Part shown: in pieces, positions 1-13,369 of the stretch
Layout of the letters: every line of letters begins with the position of its first letter
Position numbering within the stretch: the stretch's first letter is position 1
Assembly (NCBI GenBank): GCA_030407085.1
Contig: CM059582.1
Location: 161,564,001-161,628,000, forward strand
DNA from: Trichopria drosophilae
Lineage: Eukaryota > Arthropoda > Insecta > Hymenoptera > Diapriidae
DNA length: 64,000 nucleotides
Direction: 5' to 3'
Notes under the pieces: generated by a model
Database searches by the model: none
What the model was told of the DNA's origin: nothing
Seen by the model: the letters and a program-made list of their open reading frames with translations, nothing else
Program-made: the position numbers and the translations under genes

Positions 1-20
1 CGGTTTTGCGACCCGCACCC
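1..20. repeat. Truncated end of the GGGTGCGGGTC foldback family
   Basis: The window opens inside the right end of a repeat element, reading TCGGTTTTGCGACCCGCACCC apart from the cut base, which matches the right termini at 347, 27415 and 38313. A second partial terminus, GTTGTCGACCCGCACAC, follows at 23-39. The rest of the element lies outside the window. Confidence 0.5.
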
Positions 21-129
21 GGTTGTCGACCCGCACACTAAAAAATTATATTATTTAAACAAACCTTTTTTGAAACTGATAGGTGGCTGTTATTTTTAAA
101 TCAGTCATATGTAAACATTTAAAATGTTA

Positions 130-347
130 GGGTGCGGGTCCAAAAACCGACAGATAAAAAAACTGACAGTCATAAAGCGGACAATCGAAAAGCGTGTAAC
201 CGACGTGTAAAAAAATAGACACATCGACAAGCGGGCTATCATTTTTGAAGTGTCGGTATTTTGACTGTCGGCTTTTTAATTGTTTTTTTGACTGTCGGTT
301 TCTTGACCTGTTGGCTGTTTGATTTGTCGGTTTTTTGACCCGCACCC
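130..347. repeat. Foldback element, GGGTGCGGGTC family, copy 1 (complete)
   Basis: A 218-bp non-coding element with perfect 11-base termini GGGTGCGGGTC and GACCCGCACCC. The inside is built from diverged copies of a short motif, AAAAACCGACAG in the left arm and its complement CTGTCGGTTTTT in the right arm, so each arm is itself a degenerate 16-20 bp minisatellite. It has no coding capacity. A 102-codon minus-strand frame crosses it and is treated as chance. Related copies sit at 27176-27415 and 38175-38313. It behaves like a MITE, although no clear target duplication is seen. Confidence 0.7.
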
Positions 348-1071
348 GTTTCAAGCAAATTCCCTCAATTTTTATACTTCTATTTTTGTTGAATTCTGAT
401 ACGTTTTTTAACCATTTTTTTTCTTTGAAGAACATTTATTAGTTAGAAATGTAGAAAATGGTCACATCTTTTTCTATAAGAATCAACAACAAAAATTAAA
501 ATCTATTTATTATTCGTAAGGCCCTCTTTTTATTTATCCAGGTTACAACATGAAAATAGTGAGATGGAATTGTACCATTGACCGACAGGGTAGGACGAAA
601 AAAAATGGCCGGGAAACAAAGTTCCGAAAATCAATACCCCGAAAGGCTAAAATTTCGATATTGCGCGAGTCCACGGTATTATAATTTGCTTTATTTTTGT
701 CAGATTTTCAAAGACAAAGTGATGAAAATCACGCTGGAGCAATGATATGTTTTGGCCTTTCGGTGTGTTCATTTTCGGAACTTTGTTCCCCAGCCAAAAA
801 AATTAAAACTAGAAATCTCATATTTTTAATTACGTTAAGATAAATAAAGATTTGTCAAGTTTTAAAATGTACGGTTTCATAAGAAACTTTAGTTGACAAA
901 ATCAATTGTTACTTTGAACTACGAATGAATCCCATTGGCTGAATTTTCCATAAATGTATATCTGGAAGTGCGAACATATTGCCTTAATTATAACAATTAA
1001 GAATTATTAAAAATTGAAAATGAGTAACCTTTTGGAATGGACACCTAAATACTTGTTACTCTACAACATAC
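348..1071. other. AT-rich sequence, start of intron 7
   Basis: Between and beyond the two foldback elements there is only AT-rich sequence. It is the beginning of the intron that follows coding exon 7. No second exon is recognisable here. Confidence 0.5.
606..796. repeat. MITE-like element with long inverted ends (TGGCCGGGAAACAAAG)
   Basis: A 191-bp element. The left arm TGGCCGGGAAACAAAGTTCC continues GAAAATCAATACCCCGAAAGGC and is mirrored by GCCTTTCGGTGTGTTCATTT with TCGGAACTTTGTTCCCCAGCCA on the right, about 42 bp of inverted repeat with few mismatches. The centre is single copy and AT-rich. It lies in intron 7 of the EVH1 gene. Confidence 0.7.
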
Positions 1072-1431
1072 CAAGATTTTCCATACTTTGAGTGAGAAGA
1101 GCTTCGAAGGTATGCAAGCTGTAACTTTCGGCATCCATTCCCTTGGCGAGGGTATTTCGCAGATGCATCTCGTATTCGAGGAGAAGTCGACTGGTCGGGC
1201 TGCCGGGTGTTGAGGCGGACTGCATATTCTGTTGTTGTTGCTGATATGTTTGACCGCCATTGCAGCGACGCGAGTTACAATGGATGGGTTGCTCCATGTC
1301 CGAATTCCCATTTGAAGAGCTCGGCGTTGTCGCGTAACACTGGTTATCGAAAATCACGTTGTCCGACGGGGGCGACATGTCACCTGTGCACCGATTACGT
1401 TCCAAATCTAAGTACATCCTGCCTCTGCCTC
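1072..1431 (-). CDS. EVH1-domain adaptor protein, coding exon 7 (C-terminal helix; gene continues beyond window)
   Basis: Residues 486-605 plus one base. It starts GGRGRMYLDLERN, passes a poly-Gln run YQQQQQNMQ and a TPGSPTS phospho-site-like patch, and ends in a charged, leucine-rich segment RLLLEYEMHLRNTL ... LHTFEALLTQSMENL that should be helical and may form a coiled coil. That segment is the least like low-complexity tail and probably the conserved functional part. The acceptor is CTGTCCTAG|GAGGC (AG at 1433-1432) with a weak pyrimidine tract; an in-frame stop lies just upstream, so the exon cannot start earlier in this frame. The end is either a donor CTTG|GTATGT (GT at 1071-1070), which I prefer, or a read-through stop at 1061-1063 after three more codons (ATG of a GML end). 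In the first case the C-terminus lies left of this window. Confidence 0.82.
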
Positions 1432-4400
1432 CTAGGACAGACATTTGCTACGTGCAGCGATTGGAAATGGTGCTGATGCTCGAGTACAGGCAGCGATGAG
1501 GTCACGTGCTACGCTTATATTCATTTTCTCGTTTCCAGTCAGAAACGAGAAAATTACGCGGAAAATAAGGCTGAGCTTCCTAAAGCCTGGCTAATGTTAA
1601 ACCTACTTCCAAGATAAACTAAGTGTGGTTCGAGTAAAACTCGACTAAACTCAAAGATTGAAGTAACTTTGTGCTACTCACGTCGTGTCTAAACAAATTG
1701 TTAATTGGAAACCAAATTTTCACCAGCAAATCAATCAAGACAAAGCTGATGACGCATTACTAAAAATAGTATGTGGTCTCGTGCAATAAGGACACAAAGT
1801 ACCGTAAAATTATTGCCCAAGTTTATGAGGAAAGACGAGGAGACTGAGACTTTTTTAAATCGTTTCAGTTTAACGTTTACTGTCAGCGATGCTTTCGGCA
1901 TATCGTTCCGTACATCATGTTACCCAGAAATAATCCTCAGAATTTTATTGGTAGGTCCAAACTTTCTTAGTTATCGTCCTTTATTATCCAGCCAATCATC
2001 AGCTCATCTTCAATACCTATGATGCCTTAAGGCTATAGCAGGATTATAAAACGTGACATTTGAAGATCCTAAGAACATCCCCAGAATTATATGATATCCC
2101 ATACAACATAGGACGTCATAAGTGCATCATTAAATCGTACCAAGAATTCTATACTTTTTAGTATAGATTTAATATATTCTATAGATTTTGGTATACTTAT
2201 ATAAATAATTGACTGCAAATTCGTATAGAGTATGTAAATTTCCTGATAATGCATACATTTATATACCCGTGTAAAGATTAGTACTTTCATCCCAAAGTTA
2301 ATTTTCTATACTACAGAACGTATAAAAATTTCCGAGAATCGTTGCATCCTTTCAGAACCTGCTAATGAACTTCCGATAAAATAGGTTCCGGATCTGTTAA
2401 CGAATTTTTAACGAATTTTGTAATAAGTAACCCGAGCACCATTTCACCTAAAAAATATCGCGCCTGCAATATCCATGCTTTAAAAATGTGAAACGTACAT
2501 TTAAACATTTTTGAGTTTCTGTACACCTCGAAAACTCGACAAATCACAAAACAGACAATTCAAAATCCCGACATTCAAAACCAGACATTTCAAAAAATAC
2601 TTTCAAAATATATGTGCATTTTGAAATGTCTAGTTTTTTAATGTGTGTTTTTTAAATGTCTGTTTTTTTAACTGTCTGGTTTTTAAATGTCTGTTTGAAA
2701 TGTCTTGTTTTGAAATGTCGCGGTTTTGAAATGTCTGTTTCGTAATTTGTCTCGTTTTTAAAAAGCGGTCGAGAAACTGAGCATTTTAAATAAAAAATGG
2801 AAGATGTTAGATAAAGAGAAGTTTAAAAATATATAGCCTGTATATTTACATTTGAATAGACGCAACCATTTCTGCTTATCAGGAATAAATGCTAGGTTGT
2901 CTATTTATTATATCAATACTTGCACGAGTGTGGTTTATTTGAAAGCTTATTGAAAGAGAAACATCTTCATATTAAAAAATTTAGGTAGCGCCCTTATTGA
3001 TAAACTCACAGAAGTAAAATTCTGCATTGGTGGATTTTAGAAATTTAAGGGCGGGTTTTATCGCCGAAATTTCGTTTTAGGGGTTGTTAAATAACTTTCA
3101 GTTAAGTGGAATATTGCTTTTACAAGAAACGTTTAAATCAGGTCTCGTTGGGTAATCTAAGGGCGTGCAAATGCTGATAATTGACAATACAATATTTATT
3201 CCTTATAAGTAGAAATGGTCTGGTCTAATCGGACGTAAATATTCAGGGTTGATTTTTTCCAAAATTCCATTCACCTAAGACCCTTTATTTTTTATTGAAA
3301 ATGTTCAATAAAAATGGTAGATAGATTATAACGGCAGGGATTTTTTGTCTTACACTGCGACCACGGGTATTCTCCTTTAAAACATTGTCGGACGACAGTT
3401 TTGGGATTAGTAAGATTGTTTCAAAAATTATATGGGGGATTTTTAATCACACATCTTAAGTTTAGATATAAAAATATTATTATCTCAAAATAAAATAAAA
3501 ATACTTTTTCAGAATTTTTAAACCCTCGATATTATGGATGAAATATTTTTGGGTGAAATGGTGTTGTGTCAAAAATTCCATTTAATCATACTCTATAATC
3601 TGCGGCGGTATTAATGGATAATTTCGTCCTTCCTATTCAACTTGCAGAATACTTTCACATCTCGTACACTTGTGCTCTTATTGCACGGAAACACTAAATT
3701 TTCTTGTCCGTAACACAAGTTTCTTCTTACTATCTAGCCTCATAAATATTTATTAATTATGTACTTTGATACTTATTGTCATATATTCAGTAGATAATAC
3801 AAAATTTTCTAATGGAAAAACGTTTATTGTTCGGTATTTAAAGGATATTCTGTGCAACGCGAATGAAAGCGATACTGTTGACATAATATAGTACTGGAAT
3901 AGTAAACTAAACATTTACTACTCATCATTTTAGATGCCTATTACATACACTTTTACTTAGGTATGAGAACAAATTTGTGGTCAATTTTCCTATAATTTGG
4001 AGCAATGTTTTTCTTAAATCTCATGATCCCATGTTCAATGAAAAATTAGTCAAGTTACAAATATTCAGACTAAAGTTACAAAAGCTGAAAGGAATAACTA
4101 TTTGAATTTATTGATTTTTGATATCCACTGTCCAATTTTATGTTACTTCAGATTTTTGTTGTGTAATTGATGAATAATAATATAGTTGGTTTCCTCTAGC
4201 ACTGTTTGTACAAAATATTACCGGTTATTCTTTTGTATTAACTTTTAAATATCTTTCAAAATTTTGTGAAGAAATTAAATTATCTAGAAATGCAGTTGGG
4301 AAACTTAGCTTCGCAATTACTAAAGTTTTACTGACTGTATCCCTACGAATTCTAATCAAGCTGTCACTGATTTAAAAAAATATCGAAATCAAAGAGATTG

Positions 4401-7131
4401 TATACCAAAATGTAACATTATAATAGCTAATATCGATTATTTCTACATTACCTATTAATAAGTTATTACAAACCAGCTAAATTTTGAGAAGTGCTCAATT
4501 CTAATAAATATAATATATTTCACTTTATTTCCTTATTTTATGTGAAGAATTCATTTCGTATATCTTGCGAGAAAGCAGCGAAATTTCTAATTTTGGAAGA
4601 GCAACAACTTTATTAACGGCAGTAATTAAAAACTTTCTATCCATATTTGTCTAATTAGAATTTTTCACCAATGTTAAATTTGAAAAATTAATTAGGGATC
4701 TCCATTAGTTTGAATAAGAAATCCTGAATAATTTTCGTGTATGCAGATTTTATATTAAGCACTTTGTGAATATAGTTTATAAAACTCTAATATAGCTACA
4801 ATTTTAGTTTCCTGCGTAAATTTAAATTTCAATATAAAATTTTAATTTCAATACATTTGAAATAATCGACGGTGGAGAATTATTATATTAAGGCGAAAAT
4901 AAATTTGAATTACTTAAAAATACAAATATGGATAACTTTCTCGAGATATCTGACATTTACAATATGATAATACGATACTATTTTAAAGACTCACTTCAAT
5001 TAATCTCAGAAATTGTTGATCTTCATGAAATGTAAATTTTGATATTAATTACGTATCAAATTCTCAGCAAATGTCTAGAGGGAGTGATAATGAATCATAA
5101 TGAATGTGCAAAATTGCAAAATGATTGAAAAGTGCAAAAACTTGATACTGCAGATATAAAAAGTGTATAATACAATTCCTGTTGATTATTTTGTCTACCT
5201 ACGTATTTAAAAAGATTTCGATCAAATATGTATTACCATAAATATAAAAATTCTTACTAAAAAGACTAATAATATACCTAGGCTATGCATACATATATTA
5301 GACAAAAAGCTAAATATTATTAAACGTCATAATCTACATAAATATGCTAAAGTCTATAGTGACAAATATGTCAATGTTCTAACCAGCCAATAAGTTACTA
5401 ATACATATATTAAATACTTTAATAGTGTTTTCGAATATTTCTCCTGTATCTCAGTTTTAAATTAGTGAATTAATCTTGGATAAATATACAAAACAATATA
5501 CTAATTGTATAAAACGAATGTCATAATGTTGTCATAATTTTGTAAAAAATACTTTCTCTTAATCTTGTGATATCCAGTGTTGTATACATTTACCTAAGAT
5601 TATATTATATCATTCATACAAAATAAAAACAATATTCATATCTAAATATGATTTTTCTAAAAAATTGTAATATTATATGTGTACAATGATATTTAAATTC
5701 CTGAATATACGTTTGAATTATTGAGATTTGCACGTAATAAATCAAGAATCATCAAGATATAATGTGATGTAGAGCTGAGTGGATAACATTTTTAGATAAT
5801 GTAACTTTTTTAAGTAAATTACTGTAATCAGCGAAAATAAGGTTATTATCAATACTTTACTATTAATGTTGATTTCATTAATTATTATAATTGAGTGATA
5901 AATTTATTAGTTTAAGCGTTAGTAAACAGTTTCTTGTATTGACTGGTATTAAACTAGGTATCAGGACTATTATTATTATCAAATCTAACTATTTTAATAT
6001 GCTATACATAAGTGGATTTCAAAGGCACTATATGAAAATATTAGGCACTTAATGCTTGTTCAAATATTTATTTACGATGCAAAGTGTGTAAAACTTTCAG
6101 ATATTGTTTTTGTTTATCGATTCCAAACAAGACATCTTGATGTAATACAATATGAGACTTATAATGTAAATTTTAAAGTTCTACTTGTAAGTAGTTTTAG
6201 GTAATTTGAGACGTTTCTATTTTGAGGCCCTGAAAAATTGAAGATACTTTAGTTTCAATAGCCGAACATAACCTAGTCTGTTTACCGTTTCAAAAGTGTT
6301 AACTTCCGTCACAGTTTAATACTTATTAAGATGTCATTTGTTTAATCGAAAGGAGTGTAAAAAGAATGTGCTCACGTGTAAAAGAAAGCTGAAAAAAATT
6401 AAGTGTAGAAGCCAGATTTTATGAAATGTAATGCCAGATTAAATAATGTAAAAATAGTGCTCAAGAATTGTAAACAAAAAAGGTATCCAGACTCTGGTGC
6501 TCAACACTGTTTTCTCAGTTGGCTTTAGTATATGATCTCGTGATTTTATTTGTTCGCCTACTTTATTTTAAAATTTGAATATCGTCCTTTATAATGGATT
6601 TTAAAATTCAGTTCATTTTTATGATATTGAAGAGTTATACAACATTAGATAAAAACTCCTCCTACTAAATGTGTTCATTTAATAATAGTCTTGTGTTTAA
6701 AATTACTTCTAAGTGATTGACTGTAACTACTAAATTGTCCCGGTTAAAGGGTATATTATTACAAAAATAATTGTAAACAGTCAGTTCTTATCAAGTTTCC
6801 GACATTCTTTTCATTAATATTGCATCTTCCTCTTCTCTACTTATTTTTGTAATTAAATATTTTGACAATTAATATTCTCTTGTCTAGCAAGTCAATGCCT
6901 TCTTTTTAAGTTCGTACACATTTAAGTTGTATCCACAGTTAGCTCTACAAGGTACCTGACTGAAATAAACTTTAAACTATAAATATAATTTTTATAAAAT
7001 ATCGGAGAACTTCAACATTCGGCTGAACATTCTTTAAATATATAATGCAAACGTACTAATTCAGGAATCTAAAGTTTATGCGTAAAATTGATAAAAAAAT
7101 AAGTATTAGCATAATTTCCTAAAAAATGTAC
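1432..7131 (-). other. Intron 6 of the EVH1 gene
   Basis: A 5,700-bp intron bounded by GT (7131-7130) and AG (1433-1432). It is very AT-rich, with stops throughout all frames. One foldback element lies at 2530-2759. The 3-7 kb part shows no repeat, RNA gene or coding signal that I can support. Confidence 0.8.
2530..2759. repeat. Foldback element built from GACATTTCAAAA motifs
   Basis: About 230 bp with imperfect ends AAAACTCGACAAAT and ATTTGTCTCGTTTT. The left arm holds GACAATTC, GACATTC and GACATTTCAAAA units. The right arm holds seven or more complementary units such as TTTTGAAATGTC and TTTTAAATGTCTG. The design, short degenerate units arranged as an inverted repeat, is the same as in the GGGTGCGGGTC family, but the motif differs. 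Confidence 0.6.
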
Positions 7132-7681
7132 CAGGATACGGTCGGTTCATATCATGCATTGCCCTTTGTTGCTGATACTTGTTGTTGTAGGGCATTCTGT
7201 ACGCATGTACGTAATTTTCGTTTTCAGCCTCCGACATAACGTATTTCTGATTATTATTGCTGGGATGGAAGTGATAACCGTGGTGGCTATGACGCTTCCT
7301 CGACATCTCCGGTGACGTCACGGGACTTTCGATACTGGACATCTGCCTGGTAATTCGCTTCATTACGTTATGACCGTATGGTACTCCACCATTTTGTGCA
7401 TTTTCGATTCGCATATCATCCGTGCTCTTGCTTTTCGATTTGCGATGATTGTTGTTCACAATGTTCACGAAGTTGGCATTCCGCATTTCTAAGTCAGAAT
7501 AATCTACTGACTTGGTTTGATGGAGCTGATCCTTGCGCAGGAACTTGTTGTGCAGAGCGCCTCCGATTTGGGTTCCTTCAGACTTTAGCATCTCTGGTCC
7601 ATTTTGTTGGATTGAGATGTCCTGACTTTGCTTTTGTTTCTTGGGTGAAATCCCTGAGATGTGCGCTTCTGGACTGTCGAT
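7132..7681 (-). CDS. EVH1-domain adaptor protein, coding exon 6 (disordered tail)
   Basis: The longest visible coding exon, residues 303-485 plus one base of codon 486. It is polar and Asn/Ser/Lys/Gln-rich with SP sites (IDSPEAH, ISPKKQK, SIESPVTSPEMS), a basic-histidine patch RKRHSHHGYHFHP, and a Tyr-rich end (YVHAYRMPYNNKYQQQ). This composition suggests a disordered scaffold region open to proline-directed kinases; no folded domain is apparent. The acceptor is ATCTTGCAG|ATCGAC (AG at 7683-7682), phase 0, following CAG of exon 5. The donor is TATCCTG|GTACAT (GT at 7131-7130), phase 1. Reading on past the donor adds only FFRKLC before a stop, a typical read-through artefact. Confidence 0.86.
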
Positions 7682-8027
7682 CTGCAAGATATCGATATTG
7701 CTATAAGTTTCATGGTAACATTTTCGACATAGTATTATGGGTGGAAATAGAATGAAAATTCAGTTAAAAATGAATGTGAGATTATTTTATAATAAATGAA
7801 TGTATGCTAAGGGGCATCAATAGAAATATAAATTACTACTATTCGAAGGATTTTACAGCGAACTTATGTAATACGTTTAAAGAATTCTAAATTAGGGAAC
7901 AAACAGTAACCAAGAATGACTTTCATAAAAGTAAATGAAAACAATGTACTGATATTTCTGCTAATTCCACGTTGTTTCAGAGAAGATAATGAATAGAAAT
8001 CTGCATGAAAAACATTTTTGAACAGCC

Positions 8028-8053
8028 TGGGCGCGATGCTCGATTTCGCGCCC
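8028..8053. other. GC-rich hairpin in intron 5
   Basis: GGGCGCGA and TCGCGCCC form an 8-bp perfect stem around a nine-base loop, in the middle of AT-rich DNA. Nothing links it to a terminator or a known RNA family; it may be a remnant of a palindromic element. Confidence 0.5.
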
Positions 8054-8797
8054 TAGGGCGAAGACGTTCGGACAACGAACTTCATATTAATATACTATTC
8101 TCACTATTTCAGAAATCCGACTGGGAAAAATGGATTCGTTGGGTCATTCAACCTCTAAGTAAATAGTATAACTAAAAAATAAGTTGCTTAATAAAGAATT
8201 AACTGGTTCAAGAAGCTAATCAATTGCTTAGTGCGAATAGCTCCTTCATTGACCCAATCAATTTTTCATCTCAATCTAAGAGCACTAAGAGGTTGGTTGC
8301 CCCAACTATTCCATTTCTTTCGTAGATATTCAGTAAATAAAAATTTCTTTATATATTTTTATAAAGAACACGTCGGTAAATTTTATTATTTATTGCTAAG
8401 TAATAGAAATCTATGCGCTAAAGTTACGTTAAATTATAGTTGCATTCGTGTTAGGTGATGTCTATCATGTTTATACGCGGATATCGATAAACGATTAATT
8501 GTATTCAATTGTCATATATTTAATGTAGGAGGCAGGATTATAAGACGAGAATTTGACAGTAAGTTATTCATGCGGGTCGTAATTATGGTTTAGCGCACAC
8601 GATATGAACCGCCCACCACCTCGTTATTCGCTAATCGATACTATTATCAGTTGCCATTTCTGGTATTTCTATTGCATGTAACACGGCAAAGTGAAAATTC
8701 GGTTTGTATCAGTAAACTTGAATAATTGTGTCTTAAAATATGTTAGAATATAATTTAAGATTACAATGAAATACCTTTAATCTTTTTTTATTGTGCG

Positions 8798-8831
8798 TTG
8801 ACGTAATTTTGACGTAATTTTGACGCAATTA
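8798..8831. repeat. Short tandem repeat, three units of TTGACGTAATTT
   Basis: Three consecutive units TTGACGTAATT(TT), the last changed to TTGACGCAATT. Each carries TGACGTAA, which resembles a CRE/AP-1 type bZIP site. Whether it is a binding cluster or simple slippage cannot be decided here. Confidence 0.6.
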
Positions 8832-11773
8832 AATGCAAATGGTTAAAAATGTTCTGACTTATGATTTTATTGCATTTCCAACATTAAATTGTATGAAAGA
8901 ATGGTTGAAAGAAATTATTTATCACATATGTATAGAAATCCTTCTGAATAATTTTTCCAAATTAGTATGTAGCAAAAACATTGTGTACCCAAAATTGCAA
9001 TTAAAAGTACATTAGGAAGAGAAAACAGTAAAATTGCGCTACATAGTTTCGTAGCTTAGTATTACCGATGTATAGAATTTACTCCCGTTGTTTGAGAACA
9101 TAACTTAAATTTCTTTTAATACTTGATTTAAAGGCAATTTTGACATATGTAATTAATTTAATATATTAAGCTGTATTTAATATTGGAAGAAATATTTATG
9201 GACCCCGAGTAATATATCATAAAAATACAATAGAAGCTTGTTCAATATGTTTGTTGATGTACCATGGTTTTCAGGAATGAAGACCTTATAAGTAAGACAT
9301 ATGTAATAACAATTGGAAATTCAGAGTAAAATAAAAATAAATAAATGGTAGATGGAAATTGACATAATTTATTACTTAGAAAAGTATAATGAACGTAATA
9401 GTAGTTTTTGTTTTGAGCATGTTAAGTGAAGTTTTACGACCGCAAGCGATTCTGATGGCTGATGGACAACAAAGCTCAAGTGGGCGTAAAATTCCAGTTT
9501 ATGACTCGGATTTTAAACTGAAAGTGAGGAGGAACTCCTATGTTACTCATGTAATTTTCGCGGACGAAAATCTGTTTGTAAAATCGGATTTTAACTCCAG
9601 AAATGTTTAAAGATCTCAAAATCAATAATGCAATTTATCGAGAGGCCCATAGCTTAATAGGAACAGAACAAACGGAAGGTGGCAGGTTGAAGTTTCGGTG
9701 TATCGAATATCTAAAAAATTCGGACTTCATTATTTTCAAAAATAAAAAATCATAAAAATGTCATGAAGGTATTATAGATATAGATCTTCAAAATATTTTT
9801 TTTCGGATACTCTCTTATAACCGCAGTAAATTTATCACCCGCCTGTATTATAAATAAATAATAAATAATAAATTAAAAAAAAATCGTTTTATAACTTCCA
9901 TCTATAATCATCTTCACACATGACCTACTTTTATTAATGTCAGAAGAAATTTCTTAAAATATTAAATTGTAAATCCATCTTTGTACATCATAAGGCGACT
10001 TCAGTCTATCATTTGTTACTTATAAAAGTATAATAAACGTAAAATCATTTATTTATAACTTTAAACTACATTCTGAAAACGACATTCTAAAAGTTACAAA
10101 TTATACAATTTATTATGTTAATAGTCTACATCATTACAGCTAATAATTACTTTTGGATAAAATTTTAGAATTTAATTCCTGCCTGCATATTTCTCTATTA
10201 TAGAGAACTTGATTATTCGTGGAATCTTCTAAAAATTATCTCATCTAAGTTTGATTTTATCCTTCCACTCTTCCTCTTGTATTAGAAATGGAAAATGTAA
10301 TTTATAATAGTTCATAATTTCATTAAACCGCAATATTACATTTGACATTCACCGTGTGCTAAAATGCAATGTGACGTAGTTTTGTGAAGTTTACGTTAAT
10401 TGGGATAACTTCCGAACCATTTATTAACTTCCAAATAGAACAAGTAATTAAAAGAATAATAAAAAATGATGGAATAGTCAAGAGAAAGAAAGACTCTATC
10501 ATGTGTTTTGAATTATATCACCACACCGATAGAAATTCAAAAGATTGGTTCATAGTAGAATTTTGTTCGTAATGAAATATATATTATGAATACCTAATTA
10601 ATTGATCACATGGCTCTAAAATATACTTTTGGAAAAAGTGTAATTTATTAGAATTAAAGTAATAATATAGTTTATAAGTATAATACCTAAGTATTCTGTC
10701 CCTCGACAGTACTATGTTCGTTCAAGATAGGTAGAAAACTGATTTAATTTAACAGAAAACTATTAGTAAAATTACATTATTACAATGTAAACGTTCCTTT
10801 GTGTTTGTAATTGTTGTAGTATTAAGCTGCGTTAACGTTTGTAAGAATATTCTTAATAATACGGTCTAAAAGGCTTAAAAAATATCATTCCTCTTTTATT
10901 TTAAGACGAATGTTGAACAAGTTCTTTGCGTCACATACTTAAGGGTAAGGTAAACAGAGTTTTCATATGACGTTAAACGAGATCTAAAATTAATTTTCTG
11001 CATGCGGCGATAATCGTGCATGTGGTATATTTGTAACTGGTCTATAAAAGATCATACTTCACAATAACTGTAAGTAAATTATATGAATTCACTTAAAATT
11101 ATTCTGAAAATTAATGACTTGAGTGACGTCATTTAATTATTGATATGTAAGTAAAAAATTTTGTTATTTGTATTTTTCTTTTCTTTGTTTTATCAGGCTT
11201 TAGAATAAATTGCCATGGTGAGTATATACAAGAATATTTGACCGACGAATAGATCCTGTCTTTCTTTTTTTAAGCTCAAAAACATTGTGGATTTTACGTG
11301 GAAAACAACCATTTACAAATGTTAACGAATTTATTTACCTCAATCTTAGTTCTAACAATTTTGATCTTCTGGTTGATTTTCAAGGTCATTTAGAGGTCAA
11401 AGTTATTTATGTTACTGAAAAGCTCTATTATCGAGATCAATATGCTTAAGACCATTAGCCTCTAAACATTCGAAATCATTTCTTCTATATATTTTCAAAA
11501 GTTTAAAGAAAAACAGCTTAACAATTTTTGGAGATTTGACCTTCTGAAGGACACACTAATAAATTATCTAACAATCATTCCTGATGCAAAAATGGTTGGT
11601 TCTTTGGAATCAAGTATTTAAACTATTTAACAAAATAATCTTCACCTTCAAATTACCTTGCTAATCGAACTGATCATAAAAATGATTAGGGCTGCCATAC
11701 GATGTCTGTGTCAAATAGCAAAATAATATTTGCGCAGAGAGAATTATATGTACAACCTAGAACATTTTTTAAT

Positions 11774-11960
11774 ATATTTTTCGATATACTATGCGTAAAA
11801 TTTGATTTTACGCACCGTTTCTAGTGTAAAATAATGTAAAATACGATTTCACGCACTACTGCTGACCGGGGCTCTCTCGTGCTGTCTCATGATGCGTAAC
11901 ATCATATTGGACCCACAAAAAACGGCGCACAAATTTTAAGCATAGTATATCGAGAAATAT
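11774..11960. repeat. MITE with ATATTTTTCGATATACTATGC termini
   Basis: A 187-bp element whose left end ATATTTTTCGATATACTATG(C) is mirrored by GCATAGTATATCGAGAAATAT on the right, with one or two mismatches. Internal GCGTAAAAT/ATTTTACGC palindromes follow the left terminus. More fragments of the same GCGTAA/TTACGC motif continue to about 12030. A relative with GTATTTTTCGATA ends is at 57775-57944. Confidence 0.65.
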
Positions 11961-12651
11961 CGTTCGACACACGTGCGTAAGAATTCGATTTTACACACCC
12001 GCCTATGTAATCGCATTTTACGCACTAGTATTGAAATATACTATTTAGGGAAAATTTAAAGAATTTTAACTGCTTGAATTCTATTTACTATTACTGTTCT
12101 TATTATTCTTCGTCCCTTAGGTGGGGCAACGTCGCAGTAGTAACCGATAATTCGGTCAGACCAACTATTCAGAATATTAATATATGACAATTCCTGGCAA
12201 TATTTTCTACTATCGCATAATACAATTATTCTTGGCCAAAAAAGAATTATAATTTTCACTAAAGTCTTTATAAAATTTCTGCACAAAAACATGCATGACG
12301 AAACATGTGATGAAGTACGGAATGTGTGACGAATTAAAAATCCACAGTAAGGAGGGATGTGAGGAGACAGTTCAGTTGATAGAGCCTACCGGATAATCTT
12401 CCAAGTACCCTGTCATTTTTCCGAATTTTTTAAAATGTTTTTTCATATTGTTCATATACTTAACATCATGAAATAGCATTTTTTACATTTGCATTAATAC
12501 ATTTTTTGTTAAAAAAAACGACATTCAAGAATCGTAAGGATTTCAGCAGAGGGTAGTGGAAAATGTTTCAGACATGTTGAAATGTTTAAACAATACAATG
12601 AGTGTCAGTTACTACAAATTTGATTTATTAATGATTATTAAAATGCCTGTA

Positions 12652-13369
12652 TTAACCGGTTAACTGGTGCACCATTTTTCATTTTTCGTGCCAATTCTGG
12701 TAGAAGCGAATCATCCACTAAAATACGTGATATCTATTTCTATGAGGTTTTTTTGTGCTCCTGAATCCTTTTCCAAGCTCAGTTTCTATTTTTCAACATC
12801 CCAAAGGGGTGAAAAATAAGACTTGAGGGTGAAATTTTCAGCTTTTCTATCTTAGATCTTGGGGTTTTTGATATTGCTGATTCTATTTCTAAGCTCAGTT
12901 TTCATTTTAAAACATCGTAAAGGGTTGAAAAATAAAGGTTGAAGTAGAGTAGTGGAAAAATAAGAGTTGTGGGTGGAATATTTAGTTTTTTCTAGAAGAC
13001 GTGTCGTCATTCTCGATTTAGGTCTTTAAATCGAGGCTCTAGTGTGCTATATACGATTTTATGTCCGTTATCACAAATTATGTGAAAGTGACAACAAATT
13101 CGCAATCAGCGATCTCGAAAATCTCAGTGCCGAAATTTATGCTATATAGAAGGTTGTCATTTTAAGGTTAGGATTCATAATTTAAAAAAAAAACAACCAA
13201 ATATTCAGATAGAGTATGTCCAATAACGATAGAGTATGTTGCATACCAAATTTTGGTTCAAATCGGTTGTAATCTTCAAAAGTTATTCAAATATGTACAT
13301 ATATGATACAGTACCCGTTATGCCACATTTTTTTGTACATATATGATAAAGTACCAGTTAACCGGTTAA
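12652..13369. mobile_element. Non-autonomous TIR element, TTAACCGGTTAA termini
   Basis: A 718-bp segment bounded by TTAACCGGTTAACTGGTGC and its near inverse GTACCAGTTAACCGGTTAA. Inside, two diverged direct repeats of about 120 bp (near 12761-12870 and 12880-13000) share TTCTAAGCTCAGTTT and GGGTTGAAAAATAA. Near the right end GTACATATATGATA is duplicated together with the start of the terminal repeat. There is no transposase ORF. It could be a MITE-like relic; an alternative is a satellite fragment flanked by chance palindromes. Confidence 0.5.

Noticed and set aside
127..435. 102-codon minus-strand ORF rich in Lys/Arg/Asn
   Set aside because: It runs through a foldback element made of short repeats; the repeated residues reflect the DNA units.
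1207..1476. 89-codon plus-strand ORF over exon 7
   Set aside because: Antisense shadow of coding exon 7.
7378..7755. 125-codon plus-strand ORF
   Set aside because: Antisense shadow of coding exon 6; it has no domain and runs past the exon's acceptor.
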